From the NCBI GenBank assembly GCA_037349105.1, contig JAYJMM010000028.1, positions 1,984,001 through 2,048,000 on the forward strand: DNA of 64,000 nucleotides. The letters are read 5' to 3'. This document shows, one piece after another, positions 44,256-56,510 of the stretch; within the stretch, counting starts at the first letter, position 1; every line of letters starts with the position of its first letter. Below the pieces are notes generated by a model. The model was not told the origin of the DNA. It saw nothing but the letters and a program-made list of their open reading frames with translations, and made no database searches. This DNA comes from Limnomonas spitsbergensis (taxonomy: Eukaryota; Chlorophyta; Chlorophyceae; Chlamydomonadales). The translations under genes were made by a program, and so were the position numbers.

Positions 44256-45557
44256 GACAACGCATGGTCACACGAAGCTTACACCAAATCTGGCCAATCC
44301 AACGACCGGCCAGGATTGGCCAGAATTGTTTGGTACGACGGGACACCCTTGGCCTGTACAAACTTGGTTCAGAAACATATAACTAAGCTAACGCAAATCA
44401 AACACGTCAACAGGCACTGCCCCCAATGGACCCACCAAGCAAGGAGCATCGCCAACAAATATACTCAGCCATTGTGGGATCAATTCCTTGAGCTTAAGTT
44501 CGACCCCCAGAATCGAACCCTCTTGAGAAGGGCCCTCTGGCCGTTTATGTCAACGGGACACGTGTTGTGGCTGCTGGGGCTCAGACACGTCAGCAGTCAG
44601 CACCCTTCACTGCTCCTAGGGTCGAGCTTCGCGCCCTCGGGCCAAATTACTGGTATGGCTCCGCACACAAAAAAATGTACGCTTTCGTCTGCGCCCATTT
44701 CTGTGGCAAACGGCCCCATCTCCAATAACTTGCAAACTTGGTACGGTAATAGTCGTGCTGACCTACTGAAGTGTAGTAAATTTCGTACCCCAGTCTCGCT
44801 TTAGTGACTGGCGTAATGACATAGCCCAACATATCCAAAGAGACACCACAATATACTGTTGGAAGCTGCACCAAAAATACACCTCCCACCAAGTTTGTCC
44901 CTACGAATGGACACAGTCATTAATGCCACGCACAAAGCCTTGTTCCCTGGGGCCACACTTGCTCAATCGTGCGGCAACATCGCGGCGATACCATACATTT
45001 TTATTGAGCAACAAACCTGAAATAGCTCCGAACTCACTTATGCTTTAGGTGTTCATGAGGGTCCGAAAGGGAACACCACAGGCCCACCCACGTATCCTAC
45101 TACCACTGGCGGCGTGCTCACCCACTTTTGCATGAACAACAACTCAGCACCCCTGCCCATCTACTACCGTATACAAATCCACAACTCCCCCCTGTCGCCT
45201 CCCCACTCGCTGACCACCCATCCACAAAAGTACCACCTATGAGAATCAACACCCCCACCTGCCCCACATCCTAGCCTCCCAGATAACCTTAGCAACTGCC
45301 TGCCCATCTGCGGGGTCAAACCAACTTCCCTCAAGTCCTCCTACCTCACATTCACATGTGTTGCACCTTGTTACCCACCCTCCCTCGCAGGGGAGTTATC
45401 TGTAACGGTAATGAAGGCTCATTGCATCCACATCATACTCAACTTGACACGGGAGCGCAAGCAGGCTGTGCAGAAGGTAAATAATTTGCGCCAGGCCCAC
45501 TGCATCGCCAGCAGCACTAACACAGATGTCACATAGATCTGGCTGACATGATGCAGG
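44256..45557. other. No gene recognised; 3' flank of the cryptochrome gene
   Basis: Several medium frames occur (minus 44647-44892 looks protein-like), none assignable. The last part should include the cryptochrome 3' UTR. Confidence 0.4.
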
Positions 45558-48500
45558 TCAAACAACCTCTGACCACGTGCGCTTATAGCCAGTGGCCCCA
45601 GCCGCTCGCACGGGGCCTGACCCGACCTCATCATTGCCATCAGCCATGCTAACATCCTCCTCCAGATCCTCATGCAAATGGCTGCCGCCCTTGCCTGGGC
45701 CAACTTTGCCACCATGCCCCTGCAACTGAGCCAGCACTGCTGCGCTGCGCATAGCTGCCGCGGCCGTGCCAAGCTGCCCACTGAACCCACTCGCCTGCGG
45801 CATGCTGAGCCCGACAGTGTTGCTGACAACCTCCTCACTCATACAGTCATCCTGGTCATCATCAGAGGAGCTGGAGGCCTCGCGCTTGTGATGGTCTCCG
45901 CCCACGACCTCCCTGGGACCGGGTGCAGGTGCCCAAGAGCTGTCCACGTCACGGACCAAGCGCGCCATGACGCCTGTGCGAACGGCATCATCTCGCATGC
46001 CAGGTATGTGTTTCAGCGGATGCAGCCGCCCGTATGCAGCTGCATCGGCCATGGCCTTGACCTCCTCAGCGGGTACCAGACGAACGTCGATGTACTGCCC
46101 CTGATGCTGGCCATGACTCTGCCTGTACAGCATGGGTCGAAGGAGGACATTGGTCAATAACTAAGTCCATGTCACACTTTTGAGAACATGAAACCTGAAA
46201 AACGTATGACACTTTCAGGTTTCAACCTGCAATGCCAAGCACTGTTTGCCTCGAGTACCTTCAACATTGCGGGTAGTATTCCAGAAAACAGCAAAACAAT
46301 ACTACTTTGCATTCACTGAGCCTGAAAGCCAAGGAAATATCCAGAGGAATACACTAAAACAAAGGGAAAATAGCGGTAAGTGAGCACTCTGAAGGTCCTG
46401 TGGCTGCTTACCTATATCGCGGGTAGTCAAATCCTGCTGGCGGAAAAGTGCCTGGCAACGGCGTCGTCTTCACATCATTGGCAAGGCCCAGCGGCTTGTC
46501 GAGTCTGTTATTCGCCTTAGCATCCTTTATCTGCGCCATTACCACAACGGGGCGGGCCAGGTCAGAAGGATGCTGAGCTGTTCCGCTGGAGTTGGCCGTA
46601 GCACAGTCCCCCTGCTCTGCTGAGCTGACATGCAATAGCCTGAAACTCCCGCTGGTCTGCTGCCCGCTCATGCCTGCCCCCTGATGCCCGCTGGCGCCGC
46701 CGCCGCCGTGCTGCCCACTGCTACCCGACGCCCACGACTTGTGCACTGTCCTGTCACCGATGCCACTTGGATACTCAAAGTGCTCTTCGGTGCCTCCTAC
46801 AGTACCACCTGTGGGTATTGTACCACCGCAGCTGACCAGTGCCCCCGCGACCAGCAAGGGTGGCGCCTCCTTGAGAGGTAGGCAGGCCTGGCGGTACGGG
46901 TGGCGCGTAGTGCCTTCAGAAGCTGCGGCTGACGAAGTGGAGTCCAGGATGTCCACAGCATGCTGAAGACTCAGGATAGACTGAGGGAAATGAGTGGAGG
47001 GGCAGCTTGAGGTGGGAATACCGGAAGGCGTGGCCAAAGAGGAGGGGCGGGGCAGTGTCTACCGGTGAGGTGTGGATGGGGACAGGCATGTCAGAAACCG
47101 CAAAGGCTTATCAAGTGTATGTCGAGTTTTAAGACACTAGGGGCAAGATGATGAGAGTTTCAATTATAATTAGGCTTTAAATGTTCCTGTCTATGTGTGA
47201 AGGGTTGACCGCAGAGAGGCAGTCTGGAGAACATGCATACCCTATCTGGTCAGTACTGCGTCCCATGCTTCACCTCGTGAATGGATATGATGGGCTTAGG
47301 GTAGTTCAGACCTAGCTCAATGTCAGCAGCCTCGAGCGCCTGCAGAAAGGCAAGGGGGGGGGGGGGAGTGGGGCAGGTCAGCTGTTGGCAGAGGCAGAGG
47401 GGGGATCAGCAGTTGCATAAGTTACAGCACAACTGCAAGCACCAAACAGCCTGGCTAAAAGGGCAGTTTCAGGCGGTACGATAAGGTTCTGAGTTTGTTG
47501 TAGTTGGAACCCAGCCCCCCCCCCAGCGCTGCCGGAACCTCGAGTCCACTGCCCCCTCAAACCCTGCGTCCCTTCTCCCGCCCAACCCTCACCTCCTGGG
47601 GGGCAGTCCATGGCGCGTGGATATACTCAGTGGGCAGCAACGCCAGGGCTGGTAGCCAGCGCCGCACATACTCCCCATCCGGATCCAGCCGAGCACACTC
47701 AGAGCTCAGGTCAATTATGAAGCTGAACGGGTGTGCATCTGAGGAATACAAACCAATGTAGGAGTTGTATCAGGTCATGTGCGCGCCCGTTTAAAAATCT
47801 GTGGAATAAAGGAGGAAAAGGGATCCAGGGGGGACGGAACAGGAGGGGAGAGGCAAAGCACAGGGAAAGGTCTCAAAGGCAGACTTTCATGGACCATATT
47901 CGTTCCAGTAACACCGTAGAACCGGTTTCACTTCACGTTTAATTAATTATTTGGGGAGTGCGCGAACAGCATGTTAAGATTAAATCATTTGCTAAAAATT
48001 GGTTGCTGCGCAGTAAATGCGCTGCGCGGACACATGGCTTATTTGCCTGCGCGGATGATTTGCTAAAATTTACAAATCCGGGGTGCGCGAACCCTATCCA
48101 GTTCTACGGTGACCAAACAATTTGCTCATACTTCACGAGCAGGCGATGAGGTTGCTTGCTGATGCTCATGTAAGGCATCATGTCCTCACCACTTATCCCC
48201 CACTCTGGGACGACATAATCGTTCCTGCCCCGCCCCACCCAATCCCCTTGCCTGCCATGCCTCCAGAGATGTACTGCCAGCCCAGCGCGTCGTTCTCTAG
48301 GTCCGCGTCCAGCTGGCAGTCCCAGAAGTGCTTCAGCCCCCACTGCCAAGGCAGCAAAAGGTTTTTCACCAGGAACGATGCGGCAATTATGCGCAGCCTG
48401 GGGGGGAACACATTGGGGACATTATCAGTCTAACCCATTAAATTTAGCTATATGGAAACACCCAGTGATTTTTGTTTGACCACAAATGACTCCAGGCCGT

Positions 48501-51500
48501 AAATGAGGCCAAAAATAATGAACAAAAACAGAGAAAAGCTGCCTGGCTGAAAATATACTTTTTGCTGACGTGGCTTGAACATCACTCAGAACATTGACTA
48601 ATTGAACTGGACAGTTTAACTGTAACAAACGTGGGACAAGAATCTCTAGTTTGGGCTACATATTGTTTCTGAGCTTTGGGGGCCTCGCTCCCGATCCCCA
48701 CCGGGGGCCGCTGGTCCCCGGATCCCCAGCGCAGCACCTCCCACACTTTCTCACACCTCCAGCATTTTGAATGATTTGCATAGTTTGGAAATTTTATCAC
48801 TGGAGACACCTTTCAGTAGTCAAGCCCTCAAACCCTCAAGGTCACCTCCATGGATGAGCTCTCAACCAGGCTACTACCATCTCTTAACTCCCAAATTATG
48901 ATAGGCACATGCCGATCCTTCACCAATTCCATTGAGGGACTCGCCTGTTATGCGCCCAGCCGGTGCTCCACAGCTGCTTCATGGCGGCGTCTACTAGGGG
49001 GTACCCGGTCTGGCCCTGGCGCCAATGCTGCACGGGCAGGATACCAAGTCAAGTGAGGGACTGGCATATGGAATTGATTGAGGAACTGGCTGAGGGATGA
49101 AGAGGTACACGAGGTGTTGCATCTGCTGCAGGAAGGGCTAACTGAGTCACTCTCAAATGGAAGGGTTGGAGCCATGAACGCAATGTGCATGAGGGTAAAG
49201 GTGCAAGCCTTAAACAGATCATGAGGACTGGTGTTGGGTTCGGTGTCTAGCCCCAATTGCACTAAGGGAAAGCCTGTTTGAACGTAAGATTTGTGACTGG
49301 GCCTCCGGAGATATATGCTGCCTTGCTCCCATTGCAGCTCACCTGCCTTCTGTCATTCTGCAACTCTCCAAGGCTCCAACCGCGTTATGTTGACGTTCCT
49401 GGCCCGCCAGGCTCCTGAGTGCAGACACCTTGATGACACCACCCCTACGTATCCTGCCCTCCCTCACCTTGAAGGCTTCGTTGTCCAAGCGGTACGGGCA
49501 GGAGCGCAGATGAGACAGCAGCGACCTCTCGTGGATGAAGGGGAAGTAGTAGGCGAGATAGCGGGCATACTCGCGATAACCAAGCTGAGAACAAAAACAA
49601 ACCATAACCATTTCAGCTTTGATGGACGTGCCAGGAAAAAAGGGGGCCATCTGACATATCCACCAAGTAATCCAGAGTTTTAACCCATTTCCCATTTGGC
49701 ATCTTGCTTAATGCAATCAAAGGGTATTCTTTGACCCATGCCAACGTCTGCCCCCATTTCCGAGCCTGCTATGAGAAGCGCCACCTGAAATCCAACCACT
49801 CTCTTGATTTGTCAGAAAGCACGCGGACGAGATGAGGCCCGCACGCCACAACGAAGGTGCCTGACCAAAAGGCCTCATTGTAGCCTGATAAAAATGCCAT
49901 CACAGCCCGTCGCAACATCCCACCCCTCCCTCATCACACTATTGTTTCCGCACATCTCCTGTCCTCCTAAAGCGTCATTCCGCACCTGGCGAAGGAAGTC
50001 GGAGCAGCACTGTGCTTTATCGTAGCCTGATGCAGTGCTCTGCAGCTCAAACTGCTTGGTCTGCACACACAAGGCAAGGGGGAACCACCTCATACAGGCC
50101 AACAGGTCCTACCTCATCTGTTTGGGATGAATGCAGGGCATTTGATTCCCTACCACCCAGCCACTCTGCAAGCAACCAACTAGTAACTTGAACATGCAAG
50201 TTTAGGTGGAGGCAAAACACTGCAAAAACGATAAATGCTTGTGTGAACAAACCAGAATATCCCCCGAGGCCATTGTGACAGACTACTGTGTCTACCACTC
50301 CTACTGGACACATATTGCGGCGCTTGCAGCAGCAATGGCTATGGCAGGATCTGCCGGCATCACATCCACCCTCCCGTTAAGGGGCTGAAGCCTATTACAA
50401 TCATGTCAAAGCTATCAAAGGGCAAGAGACTAACAACTCCTCCTCCAGGCTGAAACCATCCTCATATTTGTATTTTGAAGTTGCTCACGACACTCCCCCC
50501 ATAAATAATATACCTGAGACTGCCAGGGATTATAGCAATCCTCACCCTGTAAAAAATGTATCGAATGCTAATGCTGCCTGCGTGGATCCAGGGGGACAGC
50601 TGGGAGGTACTCTCGCGGTCCACCTTGACCTGCTCTGCATCAAACAAGTGCAGCTTCCCGCCGAAAAAGGCCTCCAACTTGGCAATGGCGCCGGGCGTTC
50701 CAGGCTTCCACTGGGGGGCCGAGGGCCAACAGGGAGGGCGGGCAGGGAAAGCAGGGAAATAGGGAGGGTACGTGGCAAGTTGGGAGAGGAGGGCTGAAGG
50801 ATGATGGGCTTTGTAATGCATTTAAACCCCAGTTGTGATAAAGCATGTTGCATGTTAAATATTCAAATGTTCGCCAACTTGGTACAGCTCTGTTAAATTG
50901 AGCTAGGGCTGTCACCTTCACACCCCGAATGTCATCGTCACATACCTTGAATCGCAGTTGGTCACTAGCGGCCCCCTGCTCTTTGTTCATGAACCAGCCA
51001 ATCCCCTCCACGCTCTCAGAGGCCAGTGCAGGGTCCACTGGTGGCATGCTCACAGGCGCAGGCACCGGCATGGGCGGTGGGTACTCCTTGACAGTCGCCC
51101 TAGCAGGAGGAGAGTCCATTGTTTTTTAGGGGAGATGGATGCTGTAGAAAGATTTTAAAGCGAGACTGAGGAGTTGGCGAAGGGGTCATCTTGGTGGCCT
51201 CGAAGCTCAAGGAGAGAGGGGTGGCAGTCCCAGTGAACCCCGCCTGCCATACTAATCCCCCCTGCAGAGTGATACTTATCAATGCTGTTTTTCACCTATC
51301 TAGAAAGGACTTTTGACTGGCATGCGCAGCTGTACATATTTACTGAGTAGGTTGAGAATCAGCCAAAGACCTCTTAAGACACTACTGATCCCTACAACCT
51401 ATCCATTGCAGACTTTTGTCAAACGCTCCCACACTCGGCTGCTAGACTGCAGACGTGGGTTCGTCTCCCACCGCCTGCGCAACCCCACAGCTTTTAGTAC

Positions 51501-52170
51501 CTGTTCCAAAAATCGTCGAAGGTGGTGCAGGGCTGCCCCTCCTCGTCCACAACCTCCCAGGGCTCGTAAAGCATGTCCGAGTTGAAGCTCTTGCAGGTGA
51601 CACCCTTCGTGGTCAGGCCTATTTTGATTTCATGATCACTGACCTGCACTCGCCATACGATAGGGCGAAAGGCGCGACGATTAGGAGCGGCGATAAATAA
51701 TATTTTCGCCAACATTCAGCTTCTCACGAGTTCTCACCAAAGAGATGGGATCATACAGGTTGTTGAAGAACACAGCCTGCGCATCAACTTCTTCAAAGAC
51801 CTGCAAGAGCGTCTTCCAGCGCTCCTTGCCCTGACGCAGCACCAGGCGCGATCCCAGAGCTGCTACCTGAACCTGTAAATCCAGGACCGACTGCTTCGAC
51901 CACCAGCGGCTAGTCCTTCCAGGCTGGAATTGGCCCTCTTCTTCAGGCGCCCAAATGAATAATGGTACCTGTGGAAAGGAATCAATGAAGGGATGCCGAT
52001 ACAGGGGCCCTCCAATGTAAGCTGCAGTCATGGGGAACGGGACACACAACCGGTTCGGGTGATTTCTATGAGCGTACCACTTTTTTGGAGAGCTGCAAGG
52101 CAGCGCTTAGGGCTGGGTTGTCATCGACGCGCATGTCACGCCTGAACCAAACTATCACCGTATCAAACAT
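45558..52170 (-). CDS. CRY: Plant-type cryptochrome, 13 exons
   Basis: Exons on the minus strand: 52170-52078, 51968-51738, 51643-51501, 51099-50946, 50710-50546, 50060-49986, 49584-49468, 49027-48945, 48397-48252, 47738-47593, 47339-47274, 46980-46412, 46122-45558. All phases fit and give 850 aa. The photolyase-homology region begins [15 protein letters not shown] and [10 protein letters not shown], with [11 protein letters not shown]. The FAD-binding part has [25 protein letters not shown] and D-A-L-G-W-Q-Y-I; the Asp before A-L-G-W is the plant-type residue near flavin N5. An extension of about 375 residues (exons 12-13) is Gly/Ser-rich with an acidic [10 protein letters not shown] stretch. 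Such proteins are blue-light receptors binding FAD. The outer tryptophan of the triad appears as Tyr (C-P-Y). Introns 8 and 9 use GC donors. The exon 1 donor could lie 3 bases earlier. Confidence 0.94.
48590..48775 (-). repeat. Dispersed repeat R3, copy 1 (in cryptochrome intron 8)
   Basis: Read on the minus strand, the segment includes GTGTGGGAGGTGCTGCG, a G/C-rich centre, then ACTAGAGATTCTTGTCCCAC and TTTGTTACAG. The same arrangement occurs on the plus strand at 60490-60665. Confidence 0.75.
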
Positions 52171-52954
52171 TTGCGGTGGTTCTTTTATTGCACCATTCAT
52201 CTGAACGATATGGAAGCGATTTATAATGACAGCATGCACTGGGACGGCCTTGCAGCGCAGGGGGGCCTACAGCTGGCATATCTGCCAAGCCCTAGAGTGC
52301 CGTACACAAGGGGCCGGTGAGGGGGGGGCCTGGTTCGCCGCACAACGTGGTCGGTTCCGGAGCCGGCTCGCGGGGCCTTTCGACACCCGCGAGACTGTGT
52401 ACGGCGTTTAAAATCCCGTATCCCTCAAGCCACGCCCAGGCGTTTTCTTTCTCTCTTTCAGACTCCAGGATCATACAGGAAACCGACTTATGGACACACT
52501 TCGGAAGTGCTGAGTCGGGTGCAAACAACGGTTCGGAAGTGCCAAAGGCCACTTTCGAAAGCCACCCAGGTATTATCAGGGCGTGCCCAAAGAGTTTATT
52601 CTCCTGCCTCAATCCTAAGCATCTGGGTATGGTATGCATTTTAATATGCATAACTGTGCCCTTCTCGTGGCATTTGGTGGGCTGGTTTTGGTGGGAAATA
52701 GGAAGGATTGCGCTATCGACAGATGCTCGGACGATCGCGACAGCACTGGAGGAGCCCCACAGGCAGGTTTTATAACGCAGGGCCACAAGAATTATGATGG
52801 CCCTTCAGAGTCACGCGGTGCAGGGTCAGATACTGACACCCGGGCCCTGGGCCTGGCAGCTGAGGCAAGGGAGCTAATGCCCTCTGGCCGTGGGTTGGGA
52901 TCATGCCTTACTGCAGATTTGCAATTGCCCCTGAAACTGGAGCTGGAAACATAG
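52171..52954. other. Upstream region of the cryptochrome gene
   Basis: Should hold the cryptochrome promoter. The dispersed (GAAA)n-flanked repeat lies at 52398-52465. A plus frame at 52317-52775 is open but has no recognisable product. Confidence 0.45.
52398..52465 (-). repeat. (GAAA)n-flanked dispersed repeat, copy 3
   Basis: On the plus strand it reads GTGTACGGCGTTTAAAATCC, then CGTATCCCTCAAG and GGCGTTTTCTTTCTCTCTTT. Confidence 0.85.
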
Positions 52955-53029
52955 GTGGCCCTGTCTGCTTTGCATGCTCGGTGCCCTACCCATGTGCAAA
53001 ATGCGCTTCACCAGTTCACCCTGCCCTCA

Positions 53030-53910
53030 TGCGCGTCACCCCTTCCAAATGAGCAGTGCCTGCCCATATGCGCTGCACCCTATTCTCATGCAAATCGCCC
53101 GCCCATATGCGCTGCCCCCAACCCTGATGCTCATCGCCTCATCTACGGTATTTGAACAGTGCCCACCCATATGCGCTGCACCCTACCCTCATGCGCATCA
53201 GCCTGTCCATATGTGTAGCACCCGCCCACTTGCGTTGCAAACACTATCCTCATGCGTATCCCTCCAGCCGTATGAGTAGCGCCGCCGCCAGTCCATGTGT
53301 GCTGCACACTATCCTCATGCGTAAGAGCCTGCCCATATGCGCTGCCCCCAACCCTCATGCGCATCACTCCAGCCATATGAGCAGCGCCCGCCCATGTTCT
53401 CTGCACACTATCCTCATGCGTAGGAGCCCGCCCATAAGAGCAGCGCCGCCCATTTGCGCTGCCCCCAACCCTCATGCGTATCACTCCAGCCATATGAGCA
53501 GCGCCCGCCCATGTGCGCTACACACTATCCTCATGTGTAAGAGCCCGCCTGTAAGAGTAGCGCCCGCCCGCTTGCGCTGCACCCTACCCTCATGCGCAAC
53601 AGCCCGCCCATAAACACTGCCCCCGACCCTCGTGCGCATGGTCCCGTTTGTATGAGCAGCGCCCACCAATATGCGCATCACTACAGCCATACGAACAGCG
53701 CCCGTCCATTTGCGTTGCACCTTGCCCTCATGCGCATCACTCCACTCCAGCCATATGAGCAGCACCCGCCAATATGTGCCGCACCCTGCCCTCATGCGCA
53801 TCACCACGTCCATAAGCGCAGAGCTCAACCATTTGCGCGGCACACTGCCCTCATGCGCATCACCAAGTCCATACGAGCAGCGCCCGCCCATACATGCTGT
53901 TAAGAGCAGT
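53030..53910 (+). repeat. Minisatellite, units of about 58-60 bp with a 117-bp higher-order period
   Basis: Units contain CCTCATGCGCATCACTCCAG, CCATATGAGCAGCGCCCGCC and CATATGCGCTGC. The pair of units starting at 53372 recurs at 53489. Plus and minus strands are both open across much of it, as expected for a repeat and not for a gene. Confidence 0.92.
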
Positions 53911-53933
53911 GCTATTCAGCTGGTTGCGGGACA

Positions 53934-54601
53934 GCCGGTAGTGGGACAGCTGGTAGTGAGGCAGCTGGTAGTGGGACAGCTGGTAGTGGGACAGCTGGTA
54001 GCGAGACAGCTGGTAGTGGGACAGCTGGTAGTGGGACAGCTGGTAGTGAGGCAGCTGGTAGTGGGACAGCTGGTAGTGGGACAGGTGGTAGTGGGACAGC
54101 TGTTAGCGGGACAGCTGTTAGCGGGACAGCTGGTAGTGAGACAGGTGGTAGCGAGACAGCTGGTAGCGGGACAGCTGGTAGTGAGACAGCTGGTAGCGAG
54201 ACAGCTGTTAGCGGGACAGCTGGTAGTGAGACAGGTGGTAGCGAGACAGCTGTTAGCGAGACAGCTGTTAGCGAGACAGCTGGTAGTGGGACAGCTGGTA
54301 GTGGGACACGTGGTAGTGGGACACGTGGTAGTGGGACAGCTGGTAGTGGGACAGCTGGTAGTGGGACAGCTGGTAGTGGGACAGCTGGTAGTGGGACAGC
54401 TGTTAGCGAGACAGCTGGTAGTGGGACAGCTGGTAGTGGGACAGCTGGTAGTGGGACAGCTGGTAGTGGGACAGCTGGTAGTGGGACAGCTGGTAGTGGG
54501 ACAGCTGGTAGTGGGACAGCTGGTAGTGGGACAGCTGGTAGTGGGACAGCTGGTAGTGGGACAGCTGGTAGTGGGATAGGTGGTAGTGGGACAGCTGGTA
54601 G
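53934..54601 (+). repeat. 15-bp minisatellite, about 44 units
   Basis: The unit is GGACAGCTGGTAGTG, with variants GAGACAGCTGTTAGC and GGACACGTGGTAGTG. A period divisible by three keeps several frames open on both strands: the plus strand spells G-Q-L-V-V and the minus strand P-L-P-A-V repeats. The last 13 or so units are almost identical, which points to recent expansion. Confidence 0.96.
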
Positions 54602-54749
54602 CAAGCCGTCTTGTGGATCAACATGTCAGGGATAGGAAGCTTACGCTGCATGGGGAGTGGCTGCCTGGCCAATAAGGGACATGCTGAAGCAGAGCAATGT
54701 TGTTGGCGCATATGAGCTTTATCATAGCATTATACAGCTGTATTAACTT

Positions 54750-55340
54750 GCTGAATCTGCCTTACGGCCACAGTCAAGCTGCGGCGCAGTGCATAGCCCT
54801 GACCAGCACGTTAATTAATTCACAACGCTCACCTAGGTTAATGGACCCTTAATATCTGGCGCAGCACATGGCACATGCCAGCAGTTGAATCAATTCACAG
54901 CACTTACCCTGCTTTTACATGGGTGGCTTCCATACCCAGAGGTTGAGGGAGCGAACCCGCCACACGATCTTCTCGCTCACTGCGCCTAGAACGCCGGGTT
55001 CCATGTTCCTACCCCCTCACATACGAGGGTGGCATGGCTGCACCATGGCCCAGGCTGTGCACGGTAGGTGGATTTGAGCCTAGTCATTCCCTACCAGCCC
55101 CACCCAGCCGAGCGTTCAGCAAGGCTCAGCAGGTATGCACCGTACTAAACTTACCTGAGTTTATATCCAGGTTGAGACGAGGTAATGGGGGATCTTTAAT
55201 CTTCGAATATCATCCAGCAGTTGGATTGCCTTGCCAGATCAGTCTCATGTCCGCAGTCTAAGCTGTAGCACAGTACACGGCACAGGCCAGCAGTTGAATC
55301 AATTCATAGTGCTCACGTTGGTTTATGTCTAGGTTGAGAC
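54750..55340 (+). repeat. Diverged repeat of about 70 bp, three copies
   Basis: Segments with GCGCAGYRCATGGC-type text, CCAGCAGTTGAATCAATTCA and AGCGCTCAC-type text occur near 54785, 54860 and 55265. Confidence 0.65.
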
Positions 55341-55424
55341 GAGGCGCCTTACGTACCCGGATACGGTAGCATTCTGTAGCTGAATTAACTTACATAATTT
55401 CAGGCTGTTGGCCTGCTTTGGGCC

Positions 55425-55745
55425 CCCCCCCAAGAGCAGAGGCGTAGCCGGAGGTCCTGATGGAAAAACAGATAATGCTTCCAAACTTGTAGGCTAGTAA
55501 AGAAGGAACATTTCGACAAGGAATTCATTTTGAAACAAAATAGAACAAGTCTCACAGACCAAGTTTTCAGCCATTCCGCTGCATCGGGCCCCCATGAGAG
55601 GCATAGCCAGGGCACATGCTGAAACAAATGATAATAGAATGCGTCCAAACTTGCAGGATAGTTAACAAAAAACATGCGGGCATGGAATCCATCAGGAAAA
55701 AACAATAAACAAATCTCACAGATGAAGTTCTTAACCTGTCGACCG
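55425..55745. repeat. Tandem duplication of about 165 bp
   Basis: Two adjacent diverged copies (about 55425-55585 and 55590-55745) share GGGCCCCC, AGAGGCRTAGCC, TCCAAACTTGYAGG and AAGTCTCACAGA-like words. The minus strand is open through both (55400-55771) and shows the duplication at protein level, but the product is not recognisable. Confidence 0.75.
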
Positions 55746-56165
55746 GCCCTAGTGCTCAGTGGGGTCCCCAAACAGCAATATACCCCATTATCAGCTATGA
55801 TATTCCACCAGCATCACTCATTTGAAACACGTCAGTTCCTGTGAATGTCAGTTGTCCAACTACCGATACCGGTACTCAATCGCATTTTTGATCTTTGAAA
55901 CAGGCTGGGAATTTCCTCTTCGTGTCGTGCTGGCTGCTTGCGCATCTATGGTTGTTGGTTCTCTGAGGTGTCCAGCTCCCACTCCTTTGCAACCACTGTG
56001 GGAGGAACGAGAAGCACACCTCCGCCAAAAGCCTGCTGGAGTTTCTTCACGACCCCATCTGCTGCATATAGGCTGACCACACAATTCACTGGAGGAGTGG
56101 CCAGCATTCTTGTTCTGTCAACAAACATCTAGGCAGTGACTTTTTTAAAGGCACATGTTGTTGTG

Positions 56166-56510
56166 GGTTCTGACACACCAGCTGCTACATGGGTCCACCC
56201 AATGGGCATGTACCCAGCTTCTGCATGGGTCTACCCAAGGGGCCTGGGGTCCACTGCTGCCTGAGTCTACCCAAGGTGCCTGGAGCCAGCCAGCTGCTGC
56301 AAGGAGCTAACCAAGGAGCCTAGATCCAGGTGCTGTCCTTGTCCACCCAATGGGCATGGAGCCAGCTGCTGCATGGGTCCACCCACGGTGGCTGCTGGAG
56401 CCAGATGATGCATCAGTCCACCCAAAGGGTTTGGAGCCAGCTGCTTCTCGAGGCCATCCAAGGGGCCCGTAGCCAGCTGCTGCCTGAGTCCACCCAAGTT
56501 GTCGGCCTCA
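56166..56510 (+). repeat. Degenerate repeat of about 36 bp
   Basis: Units contain CCAGCTGCTGCATGGGTCCA and CCCAAGGGGCCTGG-type text and recur about eight to nine times. Confidence 0.8.

Noticed and set aside
43884..44804. 306-codon plus frame
   Set aside because: Its first third is antisense of LINE copy H; the rest has no family resemblance and is not supported by splice or start context.
45672..46160. 162-codon plus frame
   Set aside because: Antisense of cryptochrome exon 13.
53030..53910. Possible CRISPR array
   Set aside because: Units are contiguous and similar along their whole length, without unique spacers, and the context is a nuclear eukaryotic genome.
53671..54604. Long frames on both strands (about 300 and 230 codons) of five-residue repeats
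   Set aside because: They are the translation of a 15-bp minisatellite whose period is divisible by three; both strands are open at once and flanks give no gene structure.
55400..55771. 123-codon minus frame with internal duplication
   Set aside because: The duplication is at DNA level (165-bp tandem). The protein text is Phe/Leu-rich and matches no family, so I list only the repeat.
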